The notes under the pieces: generated by a model
The model's input: only the letters and a program-made list of their open reading frames with translations
Databases searched by the model: none
Told to the model about the DNA's origin: nothing
Position numbers and translations under genes: made by a program
NCBI RefSeq assembly: GCF_900698995.1
Contig: NZ_LR217735.1
Coordinates: 976,041-1,040,040, forward strand
DNA: 64,000 nt
Source of the DNA: Erwinia_E haradaeae_C
GTDB lineage: Bacteria > Pseudomonadota > Gammaproteobacteria > Enterobacterales > Enterobacteriaceae
Direction: 5' to 3'
Part shown: positions 19,671-32,820 of the stretch, piece after piece
Layout of the letters: every line of letters starts with the position of its first letter
How positions within the stretch are numbered: the stretch's first letter is position 1

Positions 19671-20845
19671 GTATTATTATCGCGGGAGGAGGAATAGTTG
19701 GTATCACATTAGCACTGGCTATTTCTCATGAAACACAAGGCAGGCAATTAGTAAATCTAATAGAAGCATCAGACCTTGATATGCGTTTTTCTTCAGATAC
19801 TCCTGGGCGTAGTATTGCGCTATCTGAAGCGACTTGCACAACATTATCTGCTTTTAAAATTTGGTCATCTCTTGAACCGATTGCGACTAAAATTACTAAT
19901 ATTCATATCAGTGATCGTGGTTTTCCTGGCTCTATTATTATGAGGGCAACAGATTATAATGTCTCTTCATTAGGACATGTGATAGAATTAAAGAGCGCAC
20001 TCAGAATATTGTTAATTCTCCTTAAAGATGCCCCTGGTATTTCCATATATTGTCCTAATAAAATTTCCCATATCGAACGTACAAAAGATTTTGTACGTGT
20101 TATTCTGGATAATCAAAGAACACTATGTGGCACTTTATTAGTGGCTGCCGATGGAACATCGTCTAATGTTGCTAAAATTTGCGGAATTAAACAATATCAT
20201 ATTCAGTATCCACAAAGAGCAGTTGTAGCTACTATTTCTACACAATTAGAACATAAAGGATGGGCTTTTGAACGATTCACCACTGATGGACCGCTTGCTA
20301 TGTTACCAATAAAAAATGGATACAGTTCGGTTGTCTGGTGTCAATCAATATCAAACGCAGAAGCAACGTATCGTTTAAGTGATCAAGAATTTCTTATTCA
20401 ATTACAAAAAACATTTGGTTGGCGTCTAGGACATCTTGAAAATACCGGAAAAAGAAAAATTTATCCATTAAAATTACAAATTGTTGGTCAAAACATATCT
20501 CATCGCCTAATTTTAATTGGAAATGCTGCACAAACTTTACATCCTGTTGCTGGACAAGGCTTTAACCTTGGTATTCGTGACGTTATGTCGTTAATAGATA
20601 CCCTTAAAATTGTTTGGAAAAACAAAAAAGACAAAGGAGATAGTAGATCTCTACAGTACTATCAAAAATTAAGAGAGCGAGATGTACGAACAACTATTGC
20701 GATCACTAACGGGTTAATTAATATATTTTCTACAAAAAAAGCACTATTAGTAATTGGGCGCACTGTTGGGATGGCAGTAATAGATCACACACCACAGCTA
20801 CGAAATATAATTGCTCAGTGGACTTTAGGCTGGTTGAAAAGTTAA
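19667..20845 (+). CDS. ubiH: 2-octaprenyl-6-methoxyphenol hydroxylase
   Basis: FAD monooxygenase that hydroxylates an intermediate of ubiquinone synthesis at C1. The 392-residue product begins with the dinucleotide-binding fold G-G-G-I-V-G (residues 7-12), carries the D-G motif A-A-D-G-T-S-S-N-V-A and the second FAD motif L-I-G-N-A-A-Q-T-L-H-P-V-A-G-Q-G-F-N-L-G, which matches E. coli UbiH including its N-A-A-Q variant. It overlaps pepP (ATGA) and precedes ubiI by 9 bp. It is well preserved, in contrast to ubiI, where the same motif is damaged. Confidence 0.95.
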   Translation: MSIIIAGGGIVGITLALAISHETQGRQLVNLIEASDLDMRFSSDTPGRSIALSEATCTTLSAFKIWSSLEPIATKITNIHISDRGFPGSIIMRATDYNVSSLGHVIELKSALRILLILLKDAPGISIYCPNKISHIERTKDFVRVILDNQRTLCGTLLVAADGTSSNVAKICGIKQYHIQYPQRAVVATISTQLEHKGWAFERFTTDGPLAMLPIKNGYSSVVWCQSISNAEATYRLSDQEFLIQLQKTFGWRLGHLENTGKRKIYPLKLQIVGQNISHRLILIGNAAQTLHPVAGQGFNLGIRDVMSLIDTLKIVWKNKKDKGDSRSLQYYQKLRERDVRTTIAITNGLINIFSTKKALLVIGRTVGMAVIDHTPQLRNIIAQWTLGWLKS

Positions 20846-20854
20846 GAGAAAATT

Positions 20855-22072
20855 ATGGATCATTATGATATAGTTATTTTTGGAGCTGGCATCGTCGGAT
20901 TATCAGTAGCTTGTGGTTTGCAAGATCTAGGCCTTCAAGTACTTATCATCGAATCAACTTTACCAAAGACCCCTATAAATACAGAGATTATATCTCCTCA
21001 TGCAAAACATTTTTCAGTTCTAAATCAAGCAAGTAAATTCTTATTTCAACACTTTGGCATATGGAGTAATATATTAAATATCAATACTAGTACTTTCTAT
21101 CGTATGGAAATGTGGGAGAGAGATAGTTTTGGAAACATTACTTTTGAGGAGTCCTTAAGGAGAAATCCTGCGCGCTCTCTGGGATATATAATTGAGAACA
21201 AAAAGGTACATGATTTTCTATGGCAATATGTAAAAAATTTACATAATATGACAATTATCACCTCAGAAAAAGTCATAAAAGTGTCCCTTAAAGATAAAAA
21301 GGCTCTAATTTTCCTTAAAAAAAATACTGTGATTTCCACTAATCTTATAATCGCAGCAGACGGAGCAGACTCATCACTTCGTCAGCATATTAAAATCCCT
21401 TTATTATCTTGGAATTATAAACATAATGCACTAATTTCTAATATTCGCACAGAAATACCTCATCAAAAGACAGCTTATCAGATATTCCATAATAATAGTA
21501 TTCTCGTTTTTCTTCCTCTTATAGACCCTAATTTAGGTGCTATTATCTGGTCTCTTTTACCAGAAAAAGCTGAATATTTAGCAGGTACGTCTGAGGCACT
21601 ATTTAATCAGCACTTATCAGTTAATTTTGATGTTAAACTTGGACTATGCAACGCAGAAGGTATGCGTCAAGTCTTGCCATTGCAAGGATGTTACACACAT
21701 AAATTTATTTTTAATCGACTAGTTTTAGTCGGTAACTCCGCACATACCATTTATCCTTTATCAGACCAAGGTTTAAACCTTGGTCTGATGGATGCGGCTG
21801 AGCTTATTGGAGAGATTCGCCGCCTTCATCACCAAGGTAAAGATATTGGTCAACATCAGCATTTGCGTCGTTATGAGAGACGACGAAAATATAGTACATT
21901 TCAGACATTAATAGGCACCGAAGGTTGTTATAGAATTTTTATAGGTGAAAATTTAAGAAAAAAATTTTTACGTGATAGTTTGCTGACAATAATCAATCAA
22001 CTACCAAGTATAAAATCTTATCTACTGAAAAATGCACAAGGCATGACCAATATACCAAACTGGCTGCGTTAA
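20855..22072 (+). CDS. ubiI: 2-octaprenylphenol hydroxylase UbiI, FAD motif altered
   Basis: FAD monooxygenase for C5 hydroxylation in ubiquinone synthesis (formerly visC). The 405-residue frame is open. It has the N-terminal FAD fold G-A-G-I-V-G (10-15) and the A-A-D-G-A-D-S-S motif. The last third, A-A-E-L-I-G-E-I-R-R-L-H through Q-G-K-D-I-G-Q, matches E. coli. The second FAD motif, G-D-A-A-H-T-I-H-P-L-A-G-Q-G in E. coli, reads G-N-S-A-H-T-I-Y-P-L-S-D-Q-G here (293-306): D to N, A to S, H to Y and A-G to S-D. The DNA for S-D-Q-G through M lies in a 30-bp perfect palindrome. The protein may be weakened, or still active with altered FAD affinity; the full-length frame suggests it is not long dead. 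Confidence 0.9.
   Translation: MDHYDIVIFGAGIVGLSVACGLQDLGLQVLIIESTLPKTPINTEIISPHAKHFSVLNQASKFLFQHFGIWSNILNINTSTFYRMEMWERDSFGNITFEESLRRNPARSLGYIIENKKVHDFLWQYVKNLHNMTIITSEKVIKVSLKDKKALIFLKKNTVISTNLIIAADGADSSLRQHIKIPLLSWNYKHNALISNIRTEIPHQKTAYQIFHNNSILVFLPLIDPNLGAIIWSLLPEKAEYLAGTSEALFNQHLSVNFDVKLGLCNAEGMRQVLPLQGCYTHKFIFNRLVLVGNSAHTIYPLSDQGLNLGLMDAAELIGEIRRLHHQGKDIGQHQHLRRYERRRKYSTFQTLIGTEGCYRIFIGENLRKKFLRDSLLTIINQLPSIKSYLLKNAQGMTNIPNWLR
21760..21789. repeat. 30-bp perfect palindrome inside ubiI
   Basis: Positions 21760-21774 and 21775-21789 are exact reverse complements with no loop. The palindrome covers codons 303-312 of ubiI (S-D-Q-G-L-N-L-G-L-M). The second half encodes residues that match E. 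coli, while the first half carries the non-consensus S-D, which is what copying one arm from the other would give. Confidence 0.85.
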
Positions 22073-22102
22073 TCATTTCATTTTTATCTTATTGAGATAA
22101 TT

Positions 22103-22141
22103 AAAAAAAAACCACCTATTCTAAAAATAGGTGGTTTTTTT
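22103..22141. terminator. bidirectional terminator between ubiI and the rRNA operon
   Basis: A 10-bp stem ACCACCTATT (22111-22120) and AATAGGTGGT (22126-22135) with a 5-nt loop is flanked by T6 on the right (22136-22141) and A8 on the left (22103-22110). It therefore works as a rho-independent terminator in both directions, ending pepP-ubiH-ubiI on the plus strand and the 5S end of the rRNA operon on the minus strand. Confidence 0.92.
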
Positions 22142-22148
22142 GAATTTG

Positions 22149-22268
22149 ATGCCTAGCAGTTCCCTACTCTCACATGGGGAGACCCCACACTACCATCGGC
22201 ACTACGGCGTTTCACTTCTGAGTTCGGCATGGGATCAGGTGGGGCCACCGCGCTATGGCCACTAGACA
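22149..22268 (-). rRNA. rrf: 5S ribosomal RNA
   Basis: About 120 nt whose reverse complement aligns with E. coli 5S along its full length, starting TGTCTAGTGGCC and ending CTGCTAGGCAT. The terminal stem pairs TGTCTAG with CTAGGCA (with one G-U). It is the promoter-distal gene of the operon, followed by the bidirectional terminator. No distal tRNA lies between 5S and the terminator. Confidence 0.97.
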
Positions 22269-22374
22269 ATATTCTTATATTTCCTCTTTAGTTCGTTTAT
22301 AAAAAACGAACTTTTACGACAAGCTAAATGTATTTAATTATAAATTTCTATATTAAAGACGCTTCTGGTGTTGT

Positions 22375-25312
<2,938 letters not shown>

Positions 25313-25380
25313 TTACAACCCACAAGCGTCTTACTACTTACTATTAAAATTAATTAATAATTTTCAACTTGTTCCAAATT

Positions 25381-25392
25381 TTTAAAGAGCAC
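25381..25392 (-). promoter_or_regulatory. spacer boxA antitermination site
   Basis: The minus strand reads GTGCTCTTTAAA, close to the E. coli boxA core TGCTCTTTAACA, upstream of 23S. NusB-NusE bind boxA RNA and keep polymerase elongating through the rRNA genes. Confidence 0.75.
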
Positions 25393-25487
25393 TGTTAATA
25401 TTAAAACAAAAATATATTGATATATAATCTATACTATTGTAGTAGATAATATATTTTTATGCAACTTATATTTTATAATAAATCACA

Positions 25488-25563
25488 TGGTGGAGTTAAG
25501 CGGGATCGAACCGCTGACCCCCTGCGTGCAAAGCAGGCGCTCTCCCAGCTGAGCTATAACCCC
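25488..25563 (-). tRNA. alaT: tRNA-Ala (UGC)
   Basis: A 76-nt cloverleaf with encoded CCA. The acceptor begins GGGGTTA and ends TAACTCC-A-CCA. The anticodon loop is C-T-T-T-G-C-A-C with anticodon TGC; the T-arm has GGTTCGATCC. It is the usual 16S-23S spacer tRNA. Confidence 0.97.
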
Positions 25564-25691
25564 ATAACAAAATAAATAAAATATAGAATATTTTATTTAA
25601 TCACATTCTAAAAATTATGCTCAGGCAGTTTTTAATTTCATGATGCATCATAAACTGTTTAGTCTAACCTAACAGTAGAATTCATAAAATT

Positions 25692-25768
<77 letters not shown>

Positions 25769-25803
25769 ACAAAGATTTTGCTTGTTTATATTCTACTCAT
25801 CAA

Positions 25804-27740
<1,937 letters not shown>

Positions 27741-27750
27741 CTGATAAATT

Positions 27751-27760
27751 TTTAAAGAAC
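27751..27760 (-). promoter_or_regulatory. leader boxA antitermination site
   Basis: The minus strand reads GTTCTTTAAA, a boxA with one change from the spacer copy (GCTCTTTAAA). It lies between the promoter and the 16S processing stem, as in E. coli rrn leaders. Confidence 0.65.
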
Positions 27761-27818
27761 AATAAAAAATTTTTAATACTTTTAAACTACTTTTAAATAC
27801 TTCCTGTTAATAAATATT

Positions 27819-27846
27819 AATATACACCTTTATTTTATCAAGTCAA
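27819..27846 (-). promoter_or_regulatory. probable rRNA operon promoter (sigma-70)
   Basis: On the minus strand TTGACT (27841-27846) is followed after 16 bp by TATATT (27819-27824). Transcription would start near 27812, about 50 bp before boxA and 425 bp before 16S. No second strong promoter was evident further upstream, where the groEL terminator lies close. Confidence 0.65.
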
Positions 27847-27996
27847 CTGATTTTTTATAAGATTTCATCTTTTTAGAAATAAAAAATCTATTACAATAAA
27901 TATTAACAATATTACCATTTGTATAGACGATATTATTTTTAATATTTATTGTAATATACGCAATTTATCAAAGCACACTTATTTTATATTATTAAC

Positions 27997-28020
27997 GCCT
28001 CCTACCTTTTAGTAGGAGGC
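27997..28020 (-). terminator. hairpin after groEL
   Basis: GCCTCCTAC (27997-28005) pairs perfectly with GTAGGAGGC (28012-28020) around a 6-nt loop, 19 bp past the groEL stop. On the minus strand it is followed by GTTAATAATAT rather than a clean U run, so termination may be partial; it could also protect the mRNA 3' end. Confidence 0.6.
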
Positions 28021-28038
28021 AAAATCAAACAAACGACA

Positions 28039-29685
28039 TTACATCATGCCGCCCATACCACCGCCCATACCACCGTTAGTGGCTGAACCAGCATCAGGCG
28101 CATCACCTTTAGGTAAATCGGTTACCATACATTCAGTGGTAATCATCAACCCAGCGACAGAAGATGCGTATTGCAACGCAGAACGAGTCACTTTAGTTGG
28201 ATCCAGAATACCAAATCCAATCATGTCCCCATACTCTTCAGTTTGAGCATTATACCCGTAATTACCTTCACCTAATTTTACAGTGTTAGTCACGACAGAA
28301 GCCTCTGCGCCCGCATTAGAAACAATCTGACGCATTGGAGATTCCATTGCACGTAGGGCCACTTTAATTCCTACATTTTGATCCTCATTCTGACCACGCA
28401 AGTTTGAAAGTAAGGCAGCGACTCTTACTAAAGCAACACCACCTCCAGCTACTACGCCTTCATCAACTGCAGCACGAGTAGCGTTTAAGGCATCCTCGAC
28501 ACGTGCTTTTTTCTCTTTCATTTCAACTTCAGTTGCTGCACCCACTTTTACTACAGCTACACCACCTGCCAATTTGGCTACACGCTCTTGTAGTTTTTCT
28601 CGATCATAATCTGAAGTTGCTTCTTCTATCTGTTGACGAATTTGAGTTACACGACCAGAGATAGCTGATTCTTTACCTCTACCATCAATAATTGTAGTGG
28701 TATCTTTAGTAACAACAACACGTTTTGCTTGACCCATATCTTCTACAACTGCTTTTTCTAACTCCATGCCGAGCTCTTCTGAAATAACAGTACCACCAGT
28801 CAATACTGCTATATCCTGTAACATTGCTTTGCGACGATCTCCAAATCCTGGCGCTTTAACTGCAGCAACTTTAACAATACCACGCATAGTATTCACAACT
28901 AAAGTCGCTAAAGCTTCACCTTCAACATCTTCTGCAATAATTAATAATGACTTTCCAGCTTTAGCCACGGATTCCAATGTTGGTAAAAGTTCACGAATAT
29001 TAGAAATTTTTTTATCTACAAGTAAAATAAAAGGAGATTCTAACTCTACAGAACCAGTGTCTGGCTTATTAATGAAATAAGGAGATAAATAACCACGATC
29101 AAACTGCATGCCTTCAACGACAGCTAGTTCATCTTGCAGACTGGTACCTTCTTCGACACTAATAACACCTTCTTTTCCTACTTTTTCCATTGCTTTAGCA
29201 ATAAGCTCACCAACAGTTTCGTCAGCATTGGCTGAAATAGTACCTACTTGTGCAATACCTTTATAATCATTGCACGGAACTGATAGTTTTCTTAACTCTT
29301 CTACTGCAGCAATAACTGCTTTATCAATACCGCGTTTCAAATCCATTGGATTCATGCTCGCAGCTACTGCCTTAAGACCTTCATTTACAATGGACTGAGC
29401 TAATACAGTTGCGGTGGTTGTTCCATCACCAGCAGCTTCGTTAGCCTTGGATGCTACTTCTTTCACCATCTGAGCACCCATATTTTCAAACTTATCTTCA
29501 AGCTCTATTTCACGAGCTACAGACACACCGTCTTTAGTAATATTAGGCGCGCCAAAAGACTTATCAAGAATAACATTACGACCTTTTGGCCCTAAAGTTA
29601 CTTTTACTGCATCAGCTAATATATTAACTCCACGCAACATTTTGACGCGCGCATCATTGCCGAACTTTACATCTTTAGCTGCCAT
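28039..29685 (-). CDS. groL: chaperonin GroEL
   Basis: The 60-kDa subunit of the double-ring folding chamber that works with GroES and ATP. The 548-residue product has E. coli length and sequence through most of its length: MAAKDVKFGNDARVKM at the start, the ATP-site D-G-T-T-T-A-T-V-L-A near 87-96, and the G-G-M tail (G-G-M-G-G-G-M-G-G-M-M). It is the least AT-biased protein gene in the window. Symbionts typically overproduce GroEL to buffer unstable proteins. It is cotranscribed with groES, 69 bp upstream. Confidence 0.99.
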   Translation of the reverse strand: MAAKDVKFGNDARVKMLRGVNILADAVKVTLGPKGRNVILDKSFGAPNITKDGVSVAREIELEDKFENMGAQMVKEVASKANEAAGDGTTTATVLAQSIVNEGLKAVAASMNPMDLKRGIDKAVIAAVEELRKLSVPCNDYKGIAQVGTISANADETVGELIAKAMEKVGKEGVISVEEGTSLQDELAVVEGMQFDRGYLSPYFINKPDTGSVELESPFILLVDKKISNIRELLPTLESVAKAGKSLLIIAEDVEGEALATLVVNTMRGIVKVAAVKAPGFGDRRKAMLQDIAVLTGGTVISEELGMELEKAVVEDMGQAKRVVVTKDTTTIIDGRGKESAISGRVTQIRQQIEEATSDYDREKLQERVAKLAGGVAVVKVGAATEVEMKEKKARVEDALNATRAAVDEGVVAGGGVALVRVAALLSNLRGQNEDQNVGIKVALRAMESPMRQIVSNAGAEASVVTNTVKLGEGNYGYNAQTEEYGDMIGFGILDPTKVTRSALQYASSVAGLMITTECMVTDLPKGDAPDAGSATNGGMGGGMGGMM

Positions 29686-29754
29686 TTGATATTTTCCTTA
29701 TTACTTATTATATTAATATTCATTAAATATGATAGATATAATGTAATTAATTAT

Positions 29755-30048
29755 TTATGCCTCGACAACTGCTAGAATATCACTTTCTGAAAGAATTAAA
29801 ACTTCTTCATTATCAATTTTTTCGGTCTTAACGCCATACCCCTCATTAAAGATGACTACATCACTTACTTTTACATCCATAGGTCTTACTTGACCATTTT
29901 CTAGAACTCGACCATTACCAACTGCCATTACTTCACCACGAGTTGATTTTCCTGCCGCAGTACCAGTTAATACAATTCCACCGGATGACTTAGATTCAGC
30001 TGCTGCGCGCTTAACTATTACACGATCATGTAAAGGGCGAATTTTCAT
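29755..30048 (-). CDS. groS: co-chaperonin GroES
   Basis: Heptameric lid of the GroEL chamber. I chose the ATG at 30048 (MKIRPLHDRVIV), which gives 97 residues as in E. coli and lies 8 nt after a GGAGAG ribosome site; a longer in-frame form starting at 30111 is not credible. The mobile loop (S-S-G-G-I-V-L-T-G-T-A-A, about 21-32) and the G-Y-G-V-K segment are intact. First gene of groES-groEL, driven by a sigma-32-type promoter about 95 bp upstream. Confidence 0.98.
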   Translation of the reverse strand: MKIRPLHDRVIVKRAAAESKSSGGIVLTGTAAGKSTRGEVMAVGNGRVLENGQVRPMDVKVSDVVIFNEGYGVKTEKIDNEEVLILSESDILAVVEA

Positions 30049-30141
30049 TGTTAGCTCTCCTTTGAGTAACCTTGCCACCTTGTTAGTTTCAGATAAAAGC
30101 CAACTATACAATAAATAGTAAGCGACCTCTAATTAATATAG

Positions 30142-30168
30142 ATATGGCTAGATACCCCATCTTTCAAG
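30142..30168 (-). promoter_or_regulatory. sigma-32 heat-shock promoter of groESL
   Basis: On the minus strand CCCCTTGAAAG (with CTTGAAA at 30162-30168) is followed after 14 bp by CCATAT (30142-30147). This fits the RpoH consensus CTTGAAA-N13-17-CCCCATNTA and matches the E. coli groE promoter at the -35. It has survived while most upstream sequence has decayed. Confidence 0.75.
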
Positions 30169-30487
30169 GGGTAGGTAATATTTTTTTTAATTTAGATCAC
30201 TGCAGCCATTTAACATAAACATATAAAACATGGTCTGAGATATGTGCTCACATCTGACTTTAATACATAAAAATATATTAACTCATTTATAATATTATAA
30301 CTGCATGAAAAATCTATGAAGTTATCTATTATTATTGCCACAATAGAATGATAAAAAACTTAACAAACAAATCAGATATTACAATAAAACCAGCCACTAT
30401 AACTAACATTATATGCAATCATAACGGTGGATGATACAAAAACCACTACTATTTTTAAAAAGATAACATACAACTTCGCTGAGATTT
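30169..30487. other. spacer between groESL promoter and yggT
   Basis: About 320 bp with no gene. Apart from the heat-shock promoter at its left edge I see nothing specific. Confidence 0.55.
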
Positions 30488-31027
30488 TTAAAAATTAATC
30501 CAGCCAGGAATATATTCTGCGCCAAGAAAATTTAGCATATAAAGTATCATCATAACGACCATTATAGAAAAATCGAAACCACTAACAGGTGACATCAGAC
30601 GACGAATTGGTATCAGCAATGGCTCTGTCAGCTGTATCAATACATAATCAATCGCATTATTGCCATAATTAACCCAACCAGTTAATGATCTTGACATTAT
30701 CACCCAAAATATTAGTGTCCCGCAAGCTTTAAGTAATATTACTAACCCGAAATAAAAGAAAACAGACTCTAAATGAAATAACTTTAATGTTACTGGCGCT
30801 GATATTACACTTATAATATATGCTATAAATAAAGCTATTATATCCCATGATCCACTATATTTAAAAATGCGGCGAAATGGGTCAAGTACAGGTCTGGTCA
30901 TTTTTATTATTAACTGTGACAGTGGATTATAACAATCACAGTTTACCCACTGCAACCAGATATGCAATAACAAAACCTTAACATATGTTGTTATGATGAT
31001 GGTTATTAAAAAAATTAATGCTAGCAT
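30488..31027 (-). CDS. yggT: YggT family membrane protein
   Basis: Integral inner-membrane protein with two YGGT repeats. The 179-residue product (E. coli 188) has four or five hydrophobic segments arranged as two similar halves; each half has the signature with P-(V/L)-(L/I)-x-P-x-R-R-(I/L) (about residues 46-54 and 135-143). The biochemical function is not established; roles in osmotic stress and membrane protein assembly have been suggested. It follows yggS by 54 bp, and yggS-yggT is a conserved pair, so they are probably one operon. Confidence 0.9.
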   Translation of the reverse strand: MLALIFLITIIITTYVKVLLLHIWLQWVNCDCYNPLSQLIIKMTRPVLDPFRRIFKYSGSWDIIALFIAYIISVISAPVTLKLFHLESVFFYFGLVILLKACGTLIFWVIMSRSLTGWVNYGNNAIDYVLIQLTEPLLIPIRRLMSPVSGFDFSIMVVMMILYMLNFLGAEYIPGWINF

Positions 31028-31081
31028 GAGACTCCTGAAGTTAAATATTTATTAACGTATTTTATACAGAACTAACTTAAT

Positions 31082-31765
31082 TTATTTTTGTACTCGGCTG
31101 CCAAAAATTGCAGTACCAATACGCACCATAGTACTACCTGCGATAATCGCAGCTTCCATATCGTTACTCATACCTAAAGATAAAGTATCAACGCTAGTAT
31201 ACACATTCTGTAACTCTTGAAACGCCTCTGACATTTTCTGATAGATTATCAATTGATGGTGATAAGTTTCTTTTAGTGCTGGAATTGCCATTAAACCTCG
31301 TAGTTTTAAATATGGCAATTGCGATACCTGTTCCGCTAATGTTGAAAGCTCTTTTAAAGATACACCAAATTTAGTTTGCTCATTATTAATATTAACTTGA
31401 ATTAGTATATTTAACGGCTTTTGGAAACTTGTACGTTGATAATTAAGTCGATTAGCACAATTCAAAGAATTAACGCTTTGACACCAGTCAAAGTATTGAG
31501 CCACTAAACGACTTTTATTAGATTGAACTGAACCAATAAAATGCCACGTCAAACCAGGATTTGCCAAAAATTGAATTTTTTGCACTCCTTCCTGTATGTA
31601 GTTTTCACCAAAACAATCTTGACCTGCCGCTATTGCTTGCTTAATATCAGCAGTAGTTTTAGTTTTACTCACTGCTAATATAGTCACCTCTTTTGGATCA
31701 CGCTGACATCTTTCTGTCGCTAATAAGATGCGCTGACGAATATTTTTTATATTGTTTTCAATCAT
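31082..31765 (-). CDS. yggS: PLP homeostasis protein YggS
   Basis: Pyridoxal-phosphate-binding protein of the PLPBP family that buffers free PLP and affects amino acid pools; it has a single TIM-barrel domain like alanine racemase and no known catalytic activity. I chose the ATG at 31765 (MIENNIKNIR), since the upstream in-frame start would be a TTG without a ribosome site. The PLP lysine is K34 in L-A-V-S-K-T-K; other landmarks are F-G-E-N-Y-I-Q-E, W-H-F-I-G, Q-S-N-K, G-L-M-A-I-P and the C-terminal S-L-G-M-S-N-D-M-E-A-A-I and R-I-G-T-A-I-F-G. Length 227 (E. coli 234). Confidence 0.95.
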   Translation of the reverse strand: MIENNIKNIRQRILLATERCQRDPKEVTILAVSKTKTTADIKQAIAAGQDCFGENYIQEGVQKIQFLANPGLTWHFIGSVQSNKSRLVAQYFDWCQSVNSLNCANRLNYQRTSFQKPLNILIQVNINNEQTKFGVSLKELSTLAEQVSQLPYLKLRGLMAIPALKETYHHQLIIYQKMSEAFQELQNVYTSVDTLSLGMSNDMEAAIIAGSTMVRIGTAIFGSRVQK

Positions 31766-32007
31766 GAAATGCACAACCAAAAAAATAGAGAAGAATTGAA
31801 CATTTATTTATTACTTTAAAAAAAATAAAGATTAAATAAGATTAGATACATACATTAAAGACATAAATCAGATCATGTAATACCTGCTTGTGATTTGGTA
31901 TCACTTCCTTAGAAAAACTCTAAAAAATATTATTTTGTGCTAAATTAATAAAAAATTTTACAGATTCTCTATACATCTTATTTACAAAAATAATTACTTT
32001 ACATGTG

Positions 32008-32820
32008 TTATGATAGTAAAGAAATTAAAAAAAAGTCTTCTGCTAAAGACTGAGGAACTTCATAATGAATAGGATAGCGAACTAACATTAAATATAGCCC
32101 ATGAGAATATGCAGTCCCAGCAGCTAATTGACGATCTTTGTGCAATAAAATATTACTAATCCAATTCTCAGGCTGATGACCGCACCCGACTTCTATTAAA
32201 CTACCGACGATATTTCTCACCATATGATGAACAAATGAGTTAGCTTGAATATCAATCAGCACATATAAACCACGCCTTGTTACAGTAAGATCTATTACAT
32301 ATCTCTTAGAGCTCTTTGATTGGCATTGACTAGAACGGAATGATGTGAAATCATTTTCACCTAACAAGCACTGTGCCGAACGCTGCATTTTATCCGTGTC
32401 TAAGAAATCATTATAATATGCCACGCCGCCAGAAAAAATCGCGGGGCGATGATACGGATGGTTATAAATTATATAACGATAACTACGCGAAATAGCACTG
32501 AAACGTGCATGAAACCCATTTGGCATTACTTTTACCCAACACACAACAATATCAGTTGGCAAATAAGAATTAACGCCTCTTATCCAAGATATATTTTTAC
32601 GTTCAGACGTAGTCTCAAAATGAATAACCTGCCCAATAGCATGAACCCCTGAATCTGTACGTCCTGCACAAACCACATCAATAACGTGATTGGCAACTTT
32701 GGATATTGCTCGCTCTAACTCTTCTTGCACACTGCTCGCTTCACGCTGTCGCTGCCACCCGCAATAATGAGTCCCATTATACTCAATACCGAATGCTAAT
32801 TTTATAATAGAATTTAGCAT
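32008..32820 (-). CDS. truA: tRNA pseudouridine(38-40) synthase
   Basis: Isomerises uridines 38-40 in the anticodon arm of many tRNAs. The 270-residue product matches E. coli TruA (270): A-F-G-I-E-Y-N-G-T-H-Y-C-G-W-Q-R-Q at the start, the catalytic Asp at D56 in A-G-R-T-D-S-G-V-H-A, and F-V-H-H-M-V-R-N-I-V-G near the C-terminus. The ribosome site is weak. It stands alone; 1.3 kb of empty DNA separates it from gltA. Confidence 0.96.
   Translation of the reverse strand: MLNSIIKLAFGIEYNGTHYCGWQRQREASSVQEELERAISKVANHVIDVVCAGRTDSGVHAIGQVIHFETTSERKNISWIRGVNSYLPTDIVVCWVKVMPNGFHARFSAISRSYRYIIYNHPYHRPAIFSGGVAYYNDFLDTDKMQRSAQCLLGENDFTSFRSSQCQSKSSKRYVIDLTVTRRGLYVLIDIQANSFVHHMVRNIVGSLIEVGCGHQPENWISNILLHKDRQLAAGTAYSHGLYLMLVRYPIHYEVPQSLAEDFFLISLLS

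Noticed and set aside
28766..29080. 104-codon open frame opposite groEL
   Set aside because: A shadow of groEL codon structure.
30049..30111. extended N-terminus for groES
   Set aside because: GroES proteins start at M-K-I-R-P-L; the ribosome site GGAGAG is placed for the ATG at 30048, and the extra residues match nothing.
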